Assembly: GCF_021129155.1 (NCBI RefSeq)
Contig: NZ_JAJOMC010000037.1
Coordinates: 1-47,640 of the forward strand
Origin: Arthrobacter sp. AK04
GTDB taxonomy: Bacteria > Actinomycetota > Actinomycetes > Actinomycetales > Micrococcaceae
DNA: 47,640 nucleotides
Reading direction: 5' to 3'
The first letter of the stretch is position 1; each line of letters begins with the position of its first letter. Shown here piece by piece: positions 9,295 through 16,531 of this stretch. A program made the position numbers and the translations under genes. Under the pieces are notes generated by a model that had not been told where the DNA came from, did not search any database, and saw only the letters and a list, made by a program, of their open reading frames with translations.

Positions 9295-9500
9295 TGCTGC
9301 AGCTGGGCCTTACTGTGGATGGGCTTAGGCGGCGCTTGCTGTGCGGCCAGCAATTAGCTGACGCTTAGTGCTGCAGCTGTGGCTTACTACGGCGGGACTT
9401 AGCTGACGCTTGCTGCGCGGCCAGTACTTTGCTGACGCTTACTGCTGCAGCTGTTGCTTACTGCGGCTGGACTTAGGTGGCGATGCCTGCGCGGCCAGTC
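9295..9500. repeat. 74-bp tandem direct repeat, 2.8 copies
   Basis: Copies start at 9295, 9369 and 9443, exactly 74 bp apart. Each begins TGCTGCAGCTG and carries GCGGCCAG at the same offset (9343, 9417, 9491). The unit is itself a diverged dimer: GCTGACGCT occurs twice per full period. The third copy stops at about 9500 and contributes the stop codon of the convergent reductase gene. No spacers separate the copies, so this is a minisatellite-like array and not a CRISPR. Confidence 0.9.
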
Positions 9501-10065
9501 ACGAAGTGCCGGTGGCGGCCGAGCGGCCATCGAGGAGGTACCGCAACTCCACGATGCCCCTGCCCATGGTGCGTGAGGCAACCAGCTCAAGCGGCGCCGT
9601 CGGCCCTTCCAGAGGAAGCAGCCGCTTGCCGCTTCCCAGCACCACGGGAATCACAGACAGGATAATTTCGTCCAGCAGGCCGGCAGCAGCGAACTGCGCT
9701 GCCAGGTTGCCGCCGCCCACCACCCAGACGTTCTTGCCGCCCGCGTCCCGTTCGAAGTCCGCGGCGAATTCGGCAATATCCCCGCGGACAAACGTGATGT
9801 CAGAGCCCGGCGGCGCCGTGTACTCATGGTGGGTGAACACGTAGGAGGGGGTGTCCGGGTAAGGCCAGTTGTCCGGTTCGTGCTCCAGAAGCCAGGAATA
9901 GGTTTCACCACCCATAACGATGCAGCCCACATCCGCCATGAACGACTCATAGCTTTCCTTGCCGCCCTCGAAACCGTCGAACTGCAGGAGCCAGCCCAGG
10001 TCGTCAGTGGGGGTGGCAATAAAGCCGTCCAGGGATGCGGCAACAAAGTACTGGATGCGGGGCAT
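9499..10065 (-). CDS. RibD C-terminal / dihydrofolate-reductase-like protein
   Basis: 188 residues beginning MPRIQYFVAASLDGFIAT, the typical start of the RibD C-terminal (DHFR-like) family. Conserved elements are DGFIA near the N-terminus, GCIVMGGETY (residues ~47-56), KNVWVVGGGNLAAQF (nucleotide-binding glycine loop, ~110-124) and LLDEIILSVIPVVLGSGKRLL. It is expected to bind NADPH in the cytoplasm and reduce an unknown substrate; stand-alone members are not riboflavin enzymes as such. TAGGCT lies 6 nt before the ATG, so the mRNA is probably leaderless. The last codons and the stop fall inside the third unit of the 74-bp repeat, so the C-terminal tail (after LLDGRSAATG) may have been set by the repeat. 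Confidence 0.85.
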   Translation of the reverse strand: MPRIQYFVAASLDGFIATPTDDLGWLLQFDGFEGGKESYESFMADVGCIVMGGETYSWLLEHEPDNWPYPDTPSYVFTHHEYTAPPGSDITFVRGDIAEFAADFERDAGGKNVWVVGGGNLAAQFAAAGLLDEIILSVIPVVLGSGKRLLPLEGPTAPLELVASRTMGRGIVELRYLLDGRSAATGTS

Positions 10066-10071
10066 GGGAAA

Positions 10072-10077
10072 AGCCTA
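10072..10077 (-). promoter_or_regulatory. -10 box TAGGCT, leaderless start of RibD-like gene
   Basis: TAGGCT on the minus strand with a 6-nt gap to the ATG at 10065. Confidence 0.55.
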
Positions 10078-10199
10078 GCCAACCGCGCCAGCGCCTGCCA
10101 GAGGCGGGTGGACCATGCACGGGCCGAGCAGAAAACGTCCTCGAACCGAGCTTCAGGCGGAGCCAGGACCACCCTGGCGCAGCGGCACCAGGGGCCTCG

Positions 10200-10421
10200 T
10201 CAGCCGGAGAAGTAGGGGATGATCAGGTACAGCCCGAAGAGAACTGCCAGGCTGCACAGGCCGAAGCAGATGTAGGCAAGGGACCGCTTGATACCCGGGG
10301 ATGTCTGCTGGACGTCCGCGGCGATGGCCGTGAGCCGCACGCCGAGCGAGTACAGGACCACCACTGTTACCGCAGCAGCCAGGGTGGCGCCGGCAACGGT
10401 CAGGAGTTCCAACCACTTCAT
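10200..10421 (-). CDS. Small two-helix membrane protein coupled to PiT
   Basis: 73 residues with two hydrophobic segments, about residues 5-28 (LLTVAGATLAAAVTVVVLYS) and 46-70 (SLAYICFGLCSLAVLFGLYL), joined by a short polar loop. No family is recognised with certainty. Its ATG overlaps the stop of the PiT transporter gene (ATGA, 10418-10421), so it is translationally coupled and probably made in step with the transporter. An accessory or stabilising subunit is a reasonable guess, but only position supports it. Confidence 0.75.
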   Translation of the reverse strand: MKWLELLTVAGATLAAAVTVVVLYSLGVRLTAIAADVQQTSPGIKRSLAYICFGLCSLAVLFGLYLIIPYFSG

Positions 10422-11671
10422 CGCTGAGTCTCCTTCTGGTTGTTGGCGTCAGCGTCAGCATTTGCCTGCGCCTTGGCTTTGGCATGGGCACGGGCACGCG
10501 CCATGGCCTTCTTCTTCGCGAAGCGCACGGCCTGGCCGGCTTCCTCGACCTCGATGGCGTTGTGGTGGCCGACGGCGGACTTCCGTGAGTAGAAGAACAT
10601 AAAGAGGACTGCTGCCGTGCCGGCGACGGCGGCGATCAGGACGCCGATGACGCCGGTCTTCACCAGCAGCGCGGTCAAGGCACCCACGATGCCTGCGGCT
10701 GGGAGGGTGAAGAGCCAGCCCAGGGCGATCTTGCCCACCATGCTCCAGCGCACGCTGGTCCCCTTGCGGCCCATTCCGGATCCAATAACGGAACCGGAAG
10801 CCACCTGGGTGGTGGAGAGCGCAAAGCCGAGGTGCGAGGACGCAAGGATGGCGGAGGCGGTGCTGGTCTCGGCCGCGAAGCCCTGGGCGGGCTTCACCTC
10901 GGTGAGGCCGGCGCCCATGGTGCGGATAATGCGCCATCCGCCGGCGTACGTGCCGATGGCGATGGCGAACGCACAAGCGGCGATGACCCAGAACTGAGGC
11001 CCGGATCCGGTCTCTTGGGTGCCGGCGGCGATGAGGACCAGCGTGATGATACCCATGGTCTTCTGCGCGTCGTTGGTGCCATGCGCCAGGGCCACCAGGC
11101 TTGAGGTGAAAATCTGTCCGGTGCGGAAGCCGCCGCGCTTCTGGGTGAGCTTGCTGCCGGTCTCCGGGTCATGCCGGGATGTCAGGGCGTATGCCAGGCG
11201 CGTGCAGACGTAGGCGACGATGCCGGCGATCAGCGGCGCGAAGATGGCAGGCAGGATGACCTTTTGCATCAGGCCCTCGAGGTTGATCGAGTTGAAGCCG
11301 ATGCCGGCGATAGCGGCGCCGATCAAACCACCGAACAACGCATGCGAGGAACTCGACGGCAGGCCCTTGAGCCATGTGATCATGTTCCACAGGATGGCGC
11401 CCATGAGCCCGGCGAAAATGATGTCCGGGGTGATCTGGACCCCGTCCGACCCTTCACGGATGATTCCGCCGGAGACCGTCTTGGCCACCTCAGTGGACAG
11501 GAATGCGCCCACGAGGTTCAGGATGGCCGCCAGGGTCACCGCGGTCTTCGGCTTAATGGCGCCGGTTGCAATGGGCGTGGCCATGGCATTCGCGGTGTCA
11601 TGGAAGCCGTTCGTGAAGTCGAAAAATAGTGCCAGTGCGATGACCAGCGCCACCATGAAGGTGATATCCAC
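10418..11671 (-). CDS. pit: PiT-family inorganic phosphate transporter
   Basis: 417 residues. The N-terminal half has the PiT signature DFTNGFHDTANAMAT (residues ~18-32), and the second copy appears as LAHGTNDAQKTMG (~199-211), the inverted-repeat arrangement of this family. About ten membrane segments are seen. The C-terminal 60 residues are a charged cytoplasmic tail rich in Lys/Ala (AKKKAMARARAHAKAKAQ). It imports phosphate, probably as a metal-phosphate complex with protons. The GTG start at 11671 gives the usual MDITFMVAL beginning; the site has no good ribosome-binding sequence. TATGCT (minus strand, about 11730) is a possible -10 but its -35 is poor. The small membrane protein downstream is in the same operon. 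Confidence 0.92.
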   Translation of the reverse strand: MDITFMVALVIALALFFDFTNGFHDTANAMATPIATGAIKPKTAVTLAAILNLVGAFLSTEVAKTVSGGIIREGSDGVQITPDIIFAGLMGAILWNMITWLKGLPSSSSHALFGGLIGAAIAGIGFNSINLEGLMQKVILPAIFAPLIAGIVAYVCTRLAYALTSRHDPETGSKLTQKRGGFRTGQIFTSSLVALAHGTNDAQKTMGIITLVLIAAGTQETGSGPQFWVIAACAFAIAIGTYAGGWRIIRTMGAGLTEVKPAQGFAAETSTASAILASSHLGFALSTTQVASGSVIGSGMGRKGTSVRWSMVGKIALGWLFTLPAAGIVGALTALLVKTGVIGVLIAAVAGTAAVLFMFFYSRKSAVGHHNAIEVEEAGQAVRFAKKKAMARARAHAKAKAQANADADANNQKETQR

Positions 11672-11824
11672 CTGTTGCCCAATCTGCAGAGTCGACGTTC
11701 AGCAGTTTCATCTCCCCCGGCTGCCTTGCACAGCATAATTCACCAGCTGTTCGCTTGGAATGACCTGCGGCGTTAACACAACCGGCGTGAAACCCTATCG
11801 ATCGTACGCGTCCACGCCATCAGG

Positions 11825-12331
11825 TCAAAACAACGGCCGCACTAGAAACGACCGCACCTGCTGCAGTTCGGCGGGCGAAATTCCGCGCCTCGGGTCCGGA
11901 GACAAAGCCAGGATCCGGCGGCCAAGGAGCCTGGCCCAGGACTGCGCCTCCGCCTCGAACCCAAGCTGGTCATCGATCCAGGCCACGGCTTCCGGATCAG
12001 TCTTTTCAACATCGTCCTGGATGGCCCGGAGCTTCCACCAGCCTGCGCCAGTACCCGCCCCATCCGCCGTCAGGTAGGGCCACCGGGTCCCGTTGAGTCC
12101 GATGGCGGGGCAGAGATACTGCGGTGCCAGTTCCTCCCAGCTTGTAAGCCATACGCACCGCACCCCTGACATGGCGGCAATCCCGTTCAGCGCGTCCACC
12201 AGTTCCGGCGCGTACGCCACGGGCAGGAGCCCCGCATCGGAATGCCGCCAGCCGGAGCCCCAGCCGCTGGCGCCTTCCGGCCCGAACGGACAAATAACGC
12301 CGTCCACATCGATGTAGAGCGTGCGGGTCAC
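11825..12331 (-). CDS. Small HAD-superfamily hydrolase
   Basis: 168 residues beginning MTRTLYIDVDGVICPFGPEG. The HAD nucleophile motif I is IDVDGVI (Asp8 and Asp10). Motif II is VWLTSWEE, and the acidic motif IV region is AVAWIDDQLG. The protein matches the compact actinobacterial HAD phosphatases related to RNA-repair HAD domains; it may remove a phosphate from a nucleotide or RNA end, but the substrate is not known. The GTG at 12331 is chosen because it puts the HAD motif close to the N-terminus, as in relatives. It lies 19 bases after the stop of the upstream minus-strand gene, so both could share one transcript; a TAGGTT hexamer inside that gap could also start a short-leader message. Confidence 0.8.
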   Translation of the reverse strand: MTRTLYIDVDGVICPFGPEGASGWGSGWRHSDAGLLPVAYAPELVDALNGIAAMSGVRCVWLTSWEELAPQYLCPAIGLNGTRWPYLTADGAGTGAGWWKLRAIQDDVEKTDPEAVAWIDDQLGFEAEAQSWARLLGRRILALSPDPRRGISPAELQQVRSFLVRPLF

Positions 12332-12350
12332 GGCCGGCAGTCCAGGAAAC

Positions 12351-13037
12351 CTAGCGGTGCCGGAAGTCCGACGGTTCCCGGCCGGCGTCCAGCCCTGGCG
12401 CCACCTGCGCTTCCAGGGCGGCGACCGCGGCATCGGGAAGGACGATCAGGCCATCGAGCTCGCGGCGGGCCCGCTTGTAGGCCGCCTGCCGCTCGGCAGG
12501 CGTGGCGGCATGGTCCCCGGCGATCCTAAGCAGCTGCCGGGCAGTGGCAAGGCGTTCACGTTCCGGGCCCGTGAATTTGCTGTCCCTGATCCGCCGGGCT
12601 TCACGTTCGGCCACGTCCAGCGCCACAGCGAAGCTGTTGACTGCCTTCCGGTAGGCTTCCAGCCTCGTTGGCGAAGCCATGTCCGCAGCGGAATCCGGGC
12701 GCATGCCGTCCGCTTCCCTTTTCGCCCGGAGGAAGGCGACGGTGAGCGGTTCGCGGACGTCGGTCATGAGCGGAAAGTCAATGAGCTTCCCAACGTCCAG
12801 TTCGTAGTCCAGCCAGCGCTTGTCAATGGCGTCGTGGGTGGCAACGAGCGCTTCGACGTCCGCGGCGGAAGCCCGTTCGGACTCCCGGGCCTGGTTCCTG
12901 AGCTTGTACAGCTCCACCCGGCGCTGGTGCCGCCGCTCACCGGCTTTACGGAGCGAGTTTGCCCAGTGCCCGGCAAAAGCGATCGCCGGGAAAACCAGCC
13001 ACCATTTGTCGTCAAGGAACTCAAAGAGGGATTCCAC
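12351..13037 (-). CDS. Membrane-anchored conserved hypothetical protein
   Basis: 228 residues. One N-terminal hydrophobic helix (about residues 9-25, DKWWLVFPAIAFAGHWA) is followed by a long, highly charged, helix-rich cytoplasmic part with likely coiled-coil character (RKAGERRHQRRVELYKLRNQ, and a second Arg/Glu-rich stretch near 140-165). No enzymatic motif is visible and I do not recognise the family. The start is a GTG. GAGGAT 6 nt upstream could act either as a ribosome site or as a weak -10. It is followed closely by the HAD gene. Confidence 0.75.
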   Translation of the reverse strand: MESLFEFLDDKWWLVFPAIAFAGHWANSLRKAGERRHQRRVELYKLRNQARESERASAADVEALVATHDAIDKRWLDYELDVGKLIDFPLMTDVREPLTVAFLRAKREADGMRPDSAADMASPTRLEAYRKAVNSFAVALDVAEREARRIRDSKFTGPERERLATARQLLRIAGDHAATPAERQAAYKRARRELDGLIVLPDAAVAALEAQVAPGLDAGREPSDFRHR

Positions 13038-13155
13038 GCGTCCATCCTCGCACCGCCCCGCATCCTCCTCAAGAACCCGGACCCGACGTCAGAATCCGGC
13101 GTCCGCCTCAGGCAGCGGCGGCCCTCAGGAAACAGCGAACCTCCGTAGTTTCCAG

Positions 13156-13596
13156 TCAGTCCTGGCGCGTTTCCGGGGCGCCGTGGGCACTGTTGACGTT
13201 GACCAGCCAGGCCACGCCGAAGCGGTCCGTGCACATGCCGAAGATGTCACCCCACGGCGACTGCTCCATGGGCACGGTTACCGTCCCGCCATCGCCGCTG
13301 AGCTTCTCGTAATAGCCGCGGAGCTCCGCTTCATCGTCGCCGCTGAGGGAGATGGAAATGGACGCCCCCGGCGTGTAGCCCATGCTGTTGGGTGTGTCGG
13401 CGCCCATCAGCACCATCCCCTGGGTGGTGGTCAGCATGCCGTGCATGATCTTCTCCGACTCCGCAGGATCGTCGCTGGCCTGGAACTCCCCGAAGGTGCT
13501 CAGGGTCAGCTCCCCGCCAAAAACGGCCTGGTAGAAATTCATGGCTTCGCGGGCGTTGTCGCGGAAGCTGAGGTAGGGATTAAGGGTGGTCGGCAT
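13156..13596 (-). CDS. VOC-superfamily protein (PhnB-like)
   Basis: 146 residues beginning MPTTLNPYLSFRDNAREAMN. The order of elements (FYQAVFGGELTLSTFGEF, MHGMLTTTQGMVLMGADTP, then WGDIFGMCTDRFGVAWLVN near the C-terminus) is that of PhnB/3-demethylubiquinone-like glyoxalase-fold proteins, a cytoplasmic VOC family. Function cannot be assigned; members include metal-dependent enzymes and binding proteins. A strong AAGGAGAT ribosome site sits 6 nt before the ATG, so this gene has a classic leader, unlike many neighbours. Confidence 0.88.
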   Translation of the reverse strand: MPTTLNPYLSFRDNAREAMNFYQAVFGGELTLSTFGEFQASDDPAESEKIMHGMLTTTQGMVLMGADTPNSMGYTPGASISISLSGDDEAELRGYYEKLSGDGGTVTVPMEQSPWGDIFGMCTDRFGVAWLVNVNSAHGAPETRQD

Positions 13597-13715
13597 GGTG
13601 GATCTCCTTGGAGTGGGGACGGAGCATGGTGGAACCAGACACCATCCTGCCTCAAACGAAGGGCCGGTGGTAGGGGAAAACGGGACCGGTGGTGCACAAG
13701 TGTCCGGCTGGGCCG

Positions 13716-13721
13716 TAGGCT
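13716..13721 (+). promoter_or_regulatory. -10 box TAGGCT, leaderless start of YrdC-like gene
   Basis: TAGGCT, 7 nt, ATG (13729), with no Shine-Dalgarno between. Confidence 0.55.
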
Positions 13722-13728
13722 CTGGGTC

Positions 13729-14349
13729 ATGGCCAGATACTTTGACGTTCACCCCCAGGACCCCCAGCCGCGCGCCATCACCCAGGCGGTCAAGATAGTG
13801 CTCGACGGCGGCCTCATCGCCTACCCCACGGATTCCTGCTATGCGCTGGGTGCCCAGGTGGGAAACAGGGACGCCCTGGACCGGATCCGGAGCATCCGCC
13901 GCCTGGACGACAAGCACCACTTCACGTTGGTCTGCAGGGATTTTGCCCAGCTGGGACAGTTCGTGAACATTGGGAATGATGTTTTCCGCAGCATCAAGGC
14001 AGTCACCCCGGGCGGCTACACCTTCATCCTTCCGGCGACGAAGGAAGTTCCCAAGCGGTTGCTGCATCCCAAGAAGAAGACTGTTGGCGTGAGGATCCCG
14101 GACAACCGCGTGGTCCAGGCACTGCTGGCGGAACTGGGCGAGCCGCTGCTCTCCAGCACCCTGCTGCTGCCGGATGAGGAGGATCCGCTGACCCAGGGCT
14201 GGGAAATCAAGGAACGCCTGGACCACCAGGTGGACGCCGTGATCGATGCCGGTGACTGCGGTTCCGAGCCCACTACCGTTATTGACTTCTCCAGCGGCGT
14301 GGCTGAGGTGGTCCGGCGCGGAACAGGGGACCCGTCCCGCTTCGAATAA
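13729..14349 (+). CDS. Sua5/YciO/YrdC-family protein
   Basis: 206 residues. The family core is clear: VKIVLDGGLIAYPTDSCYALG (residues ~20-40), RIRSIRRLDDKHHFTLVC (~51-68, matching the KxR-rich substrate loop), KAVTPGGYTFILPA and VGVRIPDN (~115-122). YrdC/Sua5 proteins make threonylcarbamoyl-AMP for the t6A modification of tRNA in the cytoplasm. The length and the HHFTLVCRDF and RRLDDKHHF details are closer to the YciO branch, whose role is less certain, and no C-terminal Sua5 domain is present. A second, true Sua5 may exist elsewhere. It is transcribed divergently from the VOC gene and convergently with the LigD-type gene. Confidence 0.85.
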   Translation: MARYFDVHPQDPQPRAITQAVKIVLDGGLIAYPTDSCYALGAQVGNRDALDRIRSIRRLDDKHHFTLVCRDFAQLGQFVNIGNDVFRSIKAVTPGGYTFILPATKEVPKRLLHPKKKTVGVRIPDNRVVQALLAELGEPLLSSTLLLPDEEDPLTQGWEIKERLDHQVDAVIDAGDCGSEPTTVIDFSSGVAEVVRRGTGDPSRFE

Positions 14350-14393
14350 ACGGTCCCACTGACCGGTCCGGTCGCAGGTATATATCGACGGCG

Positions 14394-14414
14394 GCCCGCC
14401 CTTCCGGGGTGGGC
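14394..14414. terminator. Bidirectional hairpin between convergent genes
   Basis: GCCCGCCC, loop of ~5, GGGTGGGC gives an 8-bp stem with one G-T pair, located between the convergent YrdC-like and LigD-type stops. A second small hairpin, GACCGG-T-CCGGTC, lies at about 14361-14373. No U tract follows either. Confidence 0.45.
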
Positions 14415-15436
14415 TAGTCCTGTTTCCGGGCCCTGCTGGGCTGTACCCGGGGCGGCTCCCCCGGCATTTTGGGGTAGTCCGGCGGGAAGGGAAGCTCGCC
14501 CAGCCCTGACTTAAGGTCCCGGTCCCACCATTCGAGCAGGGTATCGATGGTCCCCGGCTTGCTGTGCATTTTGGCCCAAGGGTCACCGACCGTTTTAAGC
14601 CGGTCCGGCACGGTCAGGATGGTGAAGTCCTTCGGGTCCACGTGTCCCAGCTCGTCCCAGGTGATGGGGCAGGACACTGGCGCATGGGCCAGCGGCCGCG
14701 GGCTGTAGGCGCCTGCGATGGTCCGGTCCCGGTTGGCCTGGTTGAAGTCCACGAACACCCGCTGGCCGCGCTCTTCCTTCCACCAGGCCGTGGTGACCTG
14801 GTCCGGCATGCGGCGTTCCAGTTCCCGGGCCGCCGCAATCACGGCATGCCGGACGTCAAGGAACTCCCGGGACGGTTCCACAGGCGCATAGACGTGCAGT
14901 CCACGGTTGCCGGAAGTCTTGATGAAGCATTCCAGTCCTGCCTCTGCCAGTACCTCCTTCAGCCCCAGCGCAGCGGGGACGGCGTCGTCAAAGTCCGTTC
15001 CGGGCTGGGGGTCGAGGTCGATGCGCAGCTGGTCGGGGTTGTCCGTGTTGTCCGCCCGCGAAGGCCAGGGGTGGAACACGATGGTGTTCATCTGCACGGC
15101 CCACACCGCCGCGGCAGGTTCGTCCAGTATCAGCATGGGATGCGAGCGGGCGCTCGGAAACACCACAGGGGTGGACCTTATGAACTCAGGGGCGCCCTTG
15201 GGCGGGTTCTTGGAGAAAAACATCTCCCCCTCAATGGTGCCCGAGTACCTTTGGAGCGCCACCGGCCTGCCGCCGTTGGCAGCAATAAAGGCTTCCCCGA
15301 CGTCAGTGATGTACCGCGCCAGGTCGAGTTTGGTGATTCCGGGTTCGGGCCAGATCACCCTGCTGGGGCTGGAGATGCGCATTTCGCGCTCGCCGTGGGG
15401 GCCCTGGACCGTAAGGGTGGTCTGTTCACTCGCCAT
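14414..15436 (-). CDS. Stand-alone LigD-type polymerase/primase domain protein
   Basis: 340 residues with only the LigD polymerase (archaeo-eukaryotic primase) fold. Seen motifs: the two metal-binding aspartates in LRIDLDPQPGTDFDDA, the TSGNRGLHVYAPVEP block (normally TSGxKGxHV) and VFVDFNQANRDRTIAGAYS, which carries the third acidic residue. Bacterial LigD polymerase domains add ribonucleotides or fill gaps during Ku-dependent end joining; the DNA ligase and 3'-phosphoesterase domains of full LigD are absent here, and no Ku gene is in the window. So this is either a separate-subunit NHEJ polymerase or a repair primase-polymerase. A TACGTT box 6 nt before the ATG suggests a leaderless message. 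Confidence 0.9.
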   Translation of the reverse strand: MASEQTTLTVQGPHGEREMRISSPSRVIWPEPGITKLDLARYITDVGEAFIAANGGRPVALQRYSGTIEGEMFFSKNPPKGAPEFIRSTPVVFPSARSHPMLILDEPAAAVWAVQMNTIVFHPWPSRADNTDNPDQLRIDLDPQPGTDFDDAVPAALGLKEVLAEAGLECFIKTSGNRGLHVYAPVEPSREFLDVRHAVIAAARELERRMPDQVTTAWWKEERGQRVFVDFNQANRDRTIAGAYSPRPLAHAPVSCPITWDELGHVDPKDFTILTVPDRLKTVGDPWAKMHSKPGTIDTLLEWWDRDLKSGLGELPFPPDYPKMPGEPPRVQPSRARKQD

Positions 15437-15442
15437 GGGGAC

Positions 15443-15448
15443 AACGTA
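15443..15448 (-). promoter_or_regulatory. -10 box TACGTT, leaderless start of LigD-type gene
   Basis: TACGTT on the minus strand with a 6-nt gap to the ATG at 15436. Confidence 0.5.
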
Positions 15449-15504
15449 CACCCCCGGATCGGAGGACCGGCAGATTTGGACAGCCGGTCCGGCAAGATGG
15501 AGGC

Positions 15505-16182
15505 ATGTCCGTTTCAGCATCAGACTTCCGCATCCCTGTGGGTGAGGGCACGGTGCCCGCCGCTTTTGCCCGCCCCGACAACCCGTCCGCCACTGTCGTA
15601 GTGGCCCATGGTGCCGGCGCCGGCATGGAACACCCCTTCATGCTCGGGTTTACCGACGGGTTGAACTCCCGGGGAATTGCCACCCTGCGCTTCAACTTTC
15701 CCTATCGGGAGGCGGGGCGGAAATTTCCGGACCGGCCACCAGCGGCCATCGCCACCTGGCGTGCGGTGATGGCGGCCGCGGCAGAACGGGCTGCAGAACA
15801 CGGCGATACCGGTCCGCTGTGGGCGGCCGGCAAATCCTTCGGCGGCCGGATGGCCTCGATGGCCGTCGCGGAGGGGATGGACGCCGCCGGACTGGTCTAC
15901 CTGGGGTACCCCCTGCATGCTCCGGGGAAGCCCGAGAAGCTGCGGGACGGCCACCTGTACGGCATAACGATCCCCATGCTTTTCCTCCAGGGCAGACGGG
16001 ACACGTTCGCCACCCCTGCGCTCCTGGAAGACGTGGTGGGCCGGGTTGGGCCCTCCGCCGTCCTGCAGTGGGTGGATGGCGGTGACCATTCCTTTGCGGT
16101 GGCCGGCCTCAAGCGGTCCCCGGCAGAGGTGGGTGCCTCCCTGGCGGAGCCGGTGGCCCGCTTTATCCATTCCTCCGGCTGA
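15505..16182 (+). CDS. Tex30/KANL3-like alpha/beta hydrolase
   Basis: 225 residues. AHGAGAGMEHPFM (residues ~34-46) is the oxyanion-region turn of this branch, and AAGKSFGGRMAS (~111-122) holds the nucleophile elbow G-K-S-F-G-G with Ser115. The catalytic Asp is likely in FLQGRRDTFATP and the His in VDGGDHSFAV. No signal peptide is seen, so it should act in the cytoplasm; members have no well-defined substrate, with esterase, thioesterase or dienelactone-type activity possible. A CAAGAT hexamer lies 6 nt before the ATG, similar in spacing to the leaderless starts nearby. A GGAGG overlaps the same stretch but is too close to the ATG to work as a normal ribosome site. Confidence 0.85.
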   Translation: MSVSASDFRIPVGEGTVPAAFARPDNPSATVVVAHGAGAGMEHPFMLGFTDGLNSRGIATLRFNFPYREAGRKFPDRPPAAIATWRAVMAAAAERAAEHGDTGPLWAAGKSFGGRMASMAVAEGMDAAGLVYLGYPLHAPGKPEKLRDGHLYGITIPMLFLQGRRDTFATPALLEDVVGRVGPSAVLQWVDGGDHSFAVAGLKRSPAEVGASLAEPVARFIHSSG

Positions 16183-16225
16183 CGCCCGGAAAGGTCACGG
16201 GGCCGGCCTTGCGAAACACCGGCTG

Positions 16226-16411
16226 TCAGGCCGCTTCTTCGTGCCACCAGCCTTCCCAGGCTGCGGAGGTGAACTGCCCTTCGGGAAATTCCGTGTTTCC
16301 GGTGCCTCCGGTGTGGAACCGGCTGTCATCGCCCCGGCGGCCGTCGAGCAGGAGATTGAGGTTGTTGAGGAGAAACATCTGTAGGTCCTTCCATGTCTGC
16401 GTGTGGACCAC
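16226..16411 (-). CDS. Possible small protein, unknown
   Basis: Open frame of 61 codons from a GTG at 16411 (VVHTQTWKDLQMFLLNNLNL) to a stop at 16226, ending WEGWWHEEAA. It could extend to an ATG at 16444, but a TAGGCT box (16429-16434, minus strand) lies inside that longer frame, favouring a start downstream of the box. The amphipathic helix and Trp-rich tail look protein-like, but I recognise no family and see no ribosome site. The rest of the 349-base gap between the hydrolase and hrpB stops (16183-16531) shows nothing I can name. Confidence 0.4.
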   Translation of the reverse strand: MVHTQTWKDLQMFLLNNLNLLLDGRRGDDSRFHTGGTGNTEFPEGQFTSAAWEGWWHEEAA

Positions 16412-16531
16412 GCTGTCCAGGTGAAAAGAGCCTATGCGGCGCATGTTTCAGCGGGTCGACGGGAAGTAACAAGCGTGTATCGGAGATCTCACGTACCGTT
16501 CACGGGCCGGGGAGGCTGCCCCGGCGGGACG

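Noticed and set aside
9295..9500. CRISPR-like repeat array
   Set aside because: The 74-bp units abut directly with no unique spacers, and no cas gene is near.
13156..14586. Long minus-strand frame running through both the VOC gene and the YrdC-like gene
   Set aside because: Only the part from the AAGGAGAT-preceded ATG at 13596 matches a protein family; the upstream part is antisense to the YrdC-like gene.
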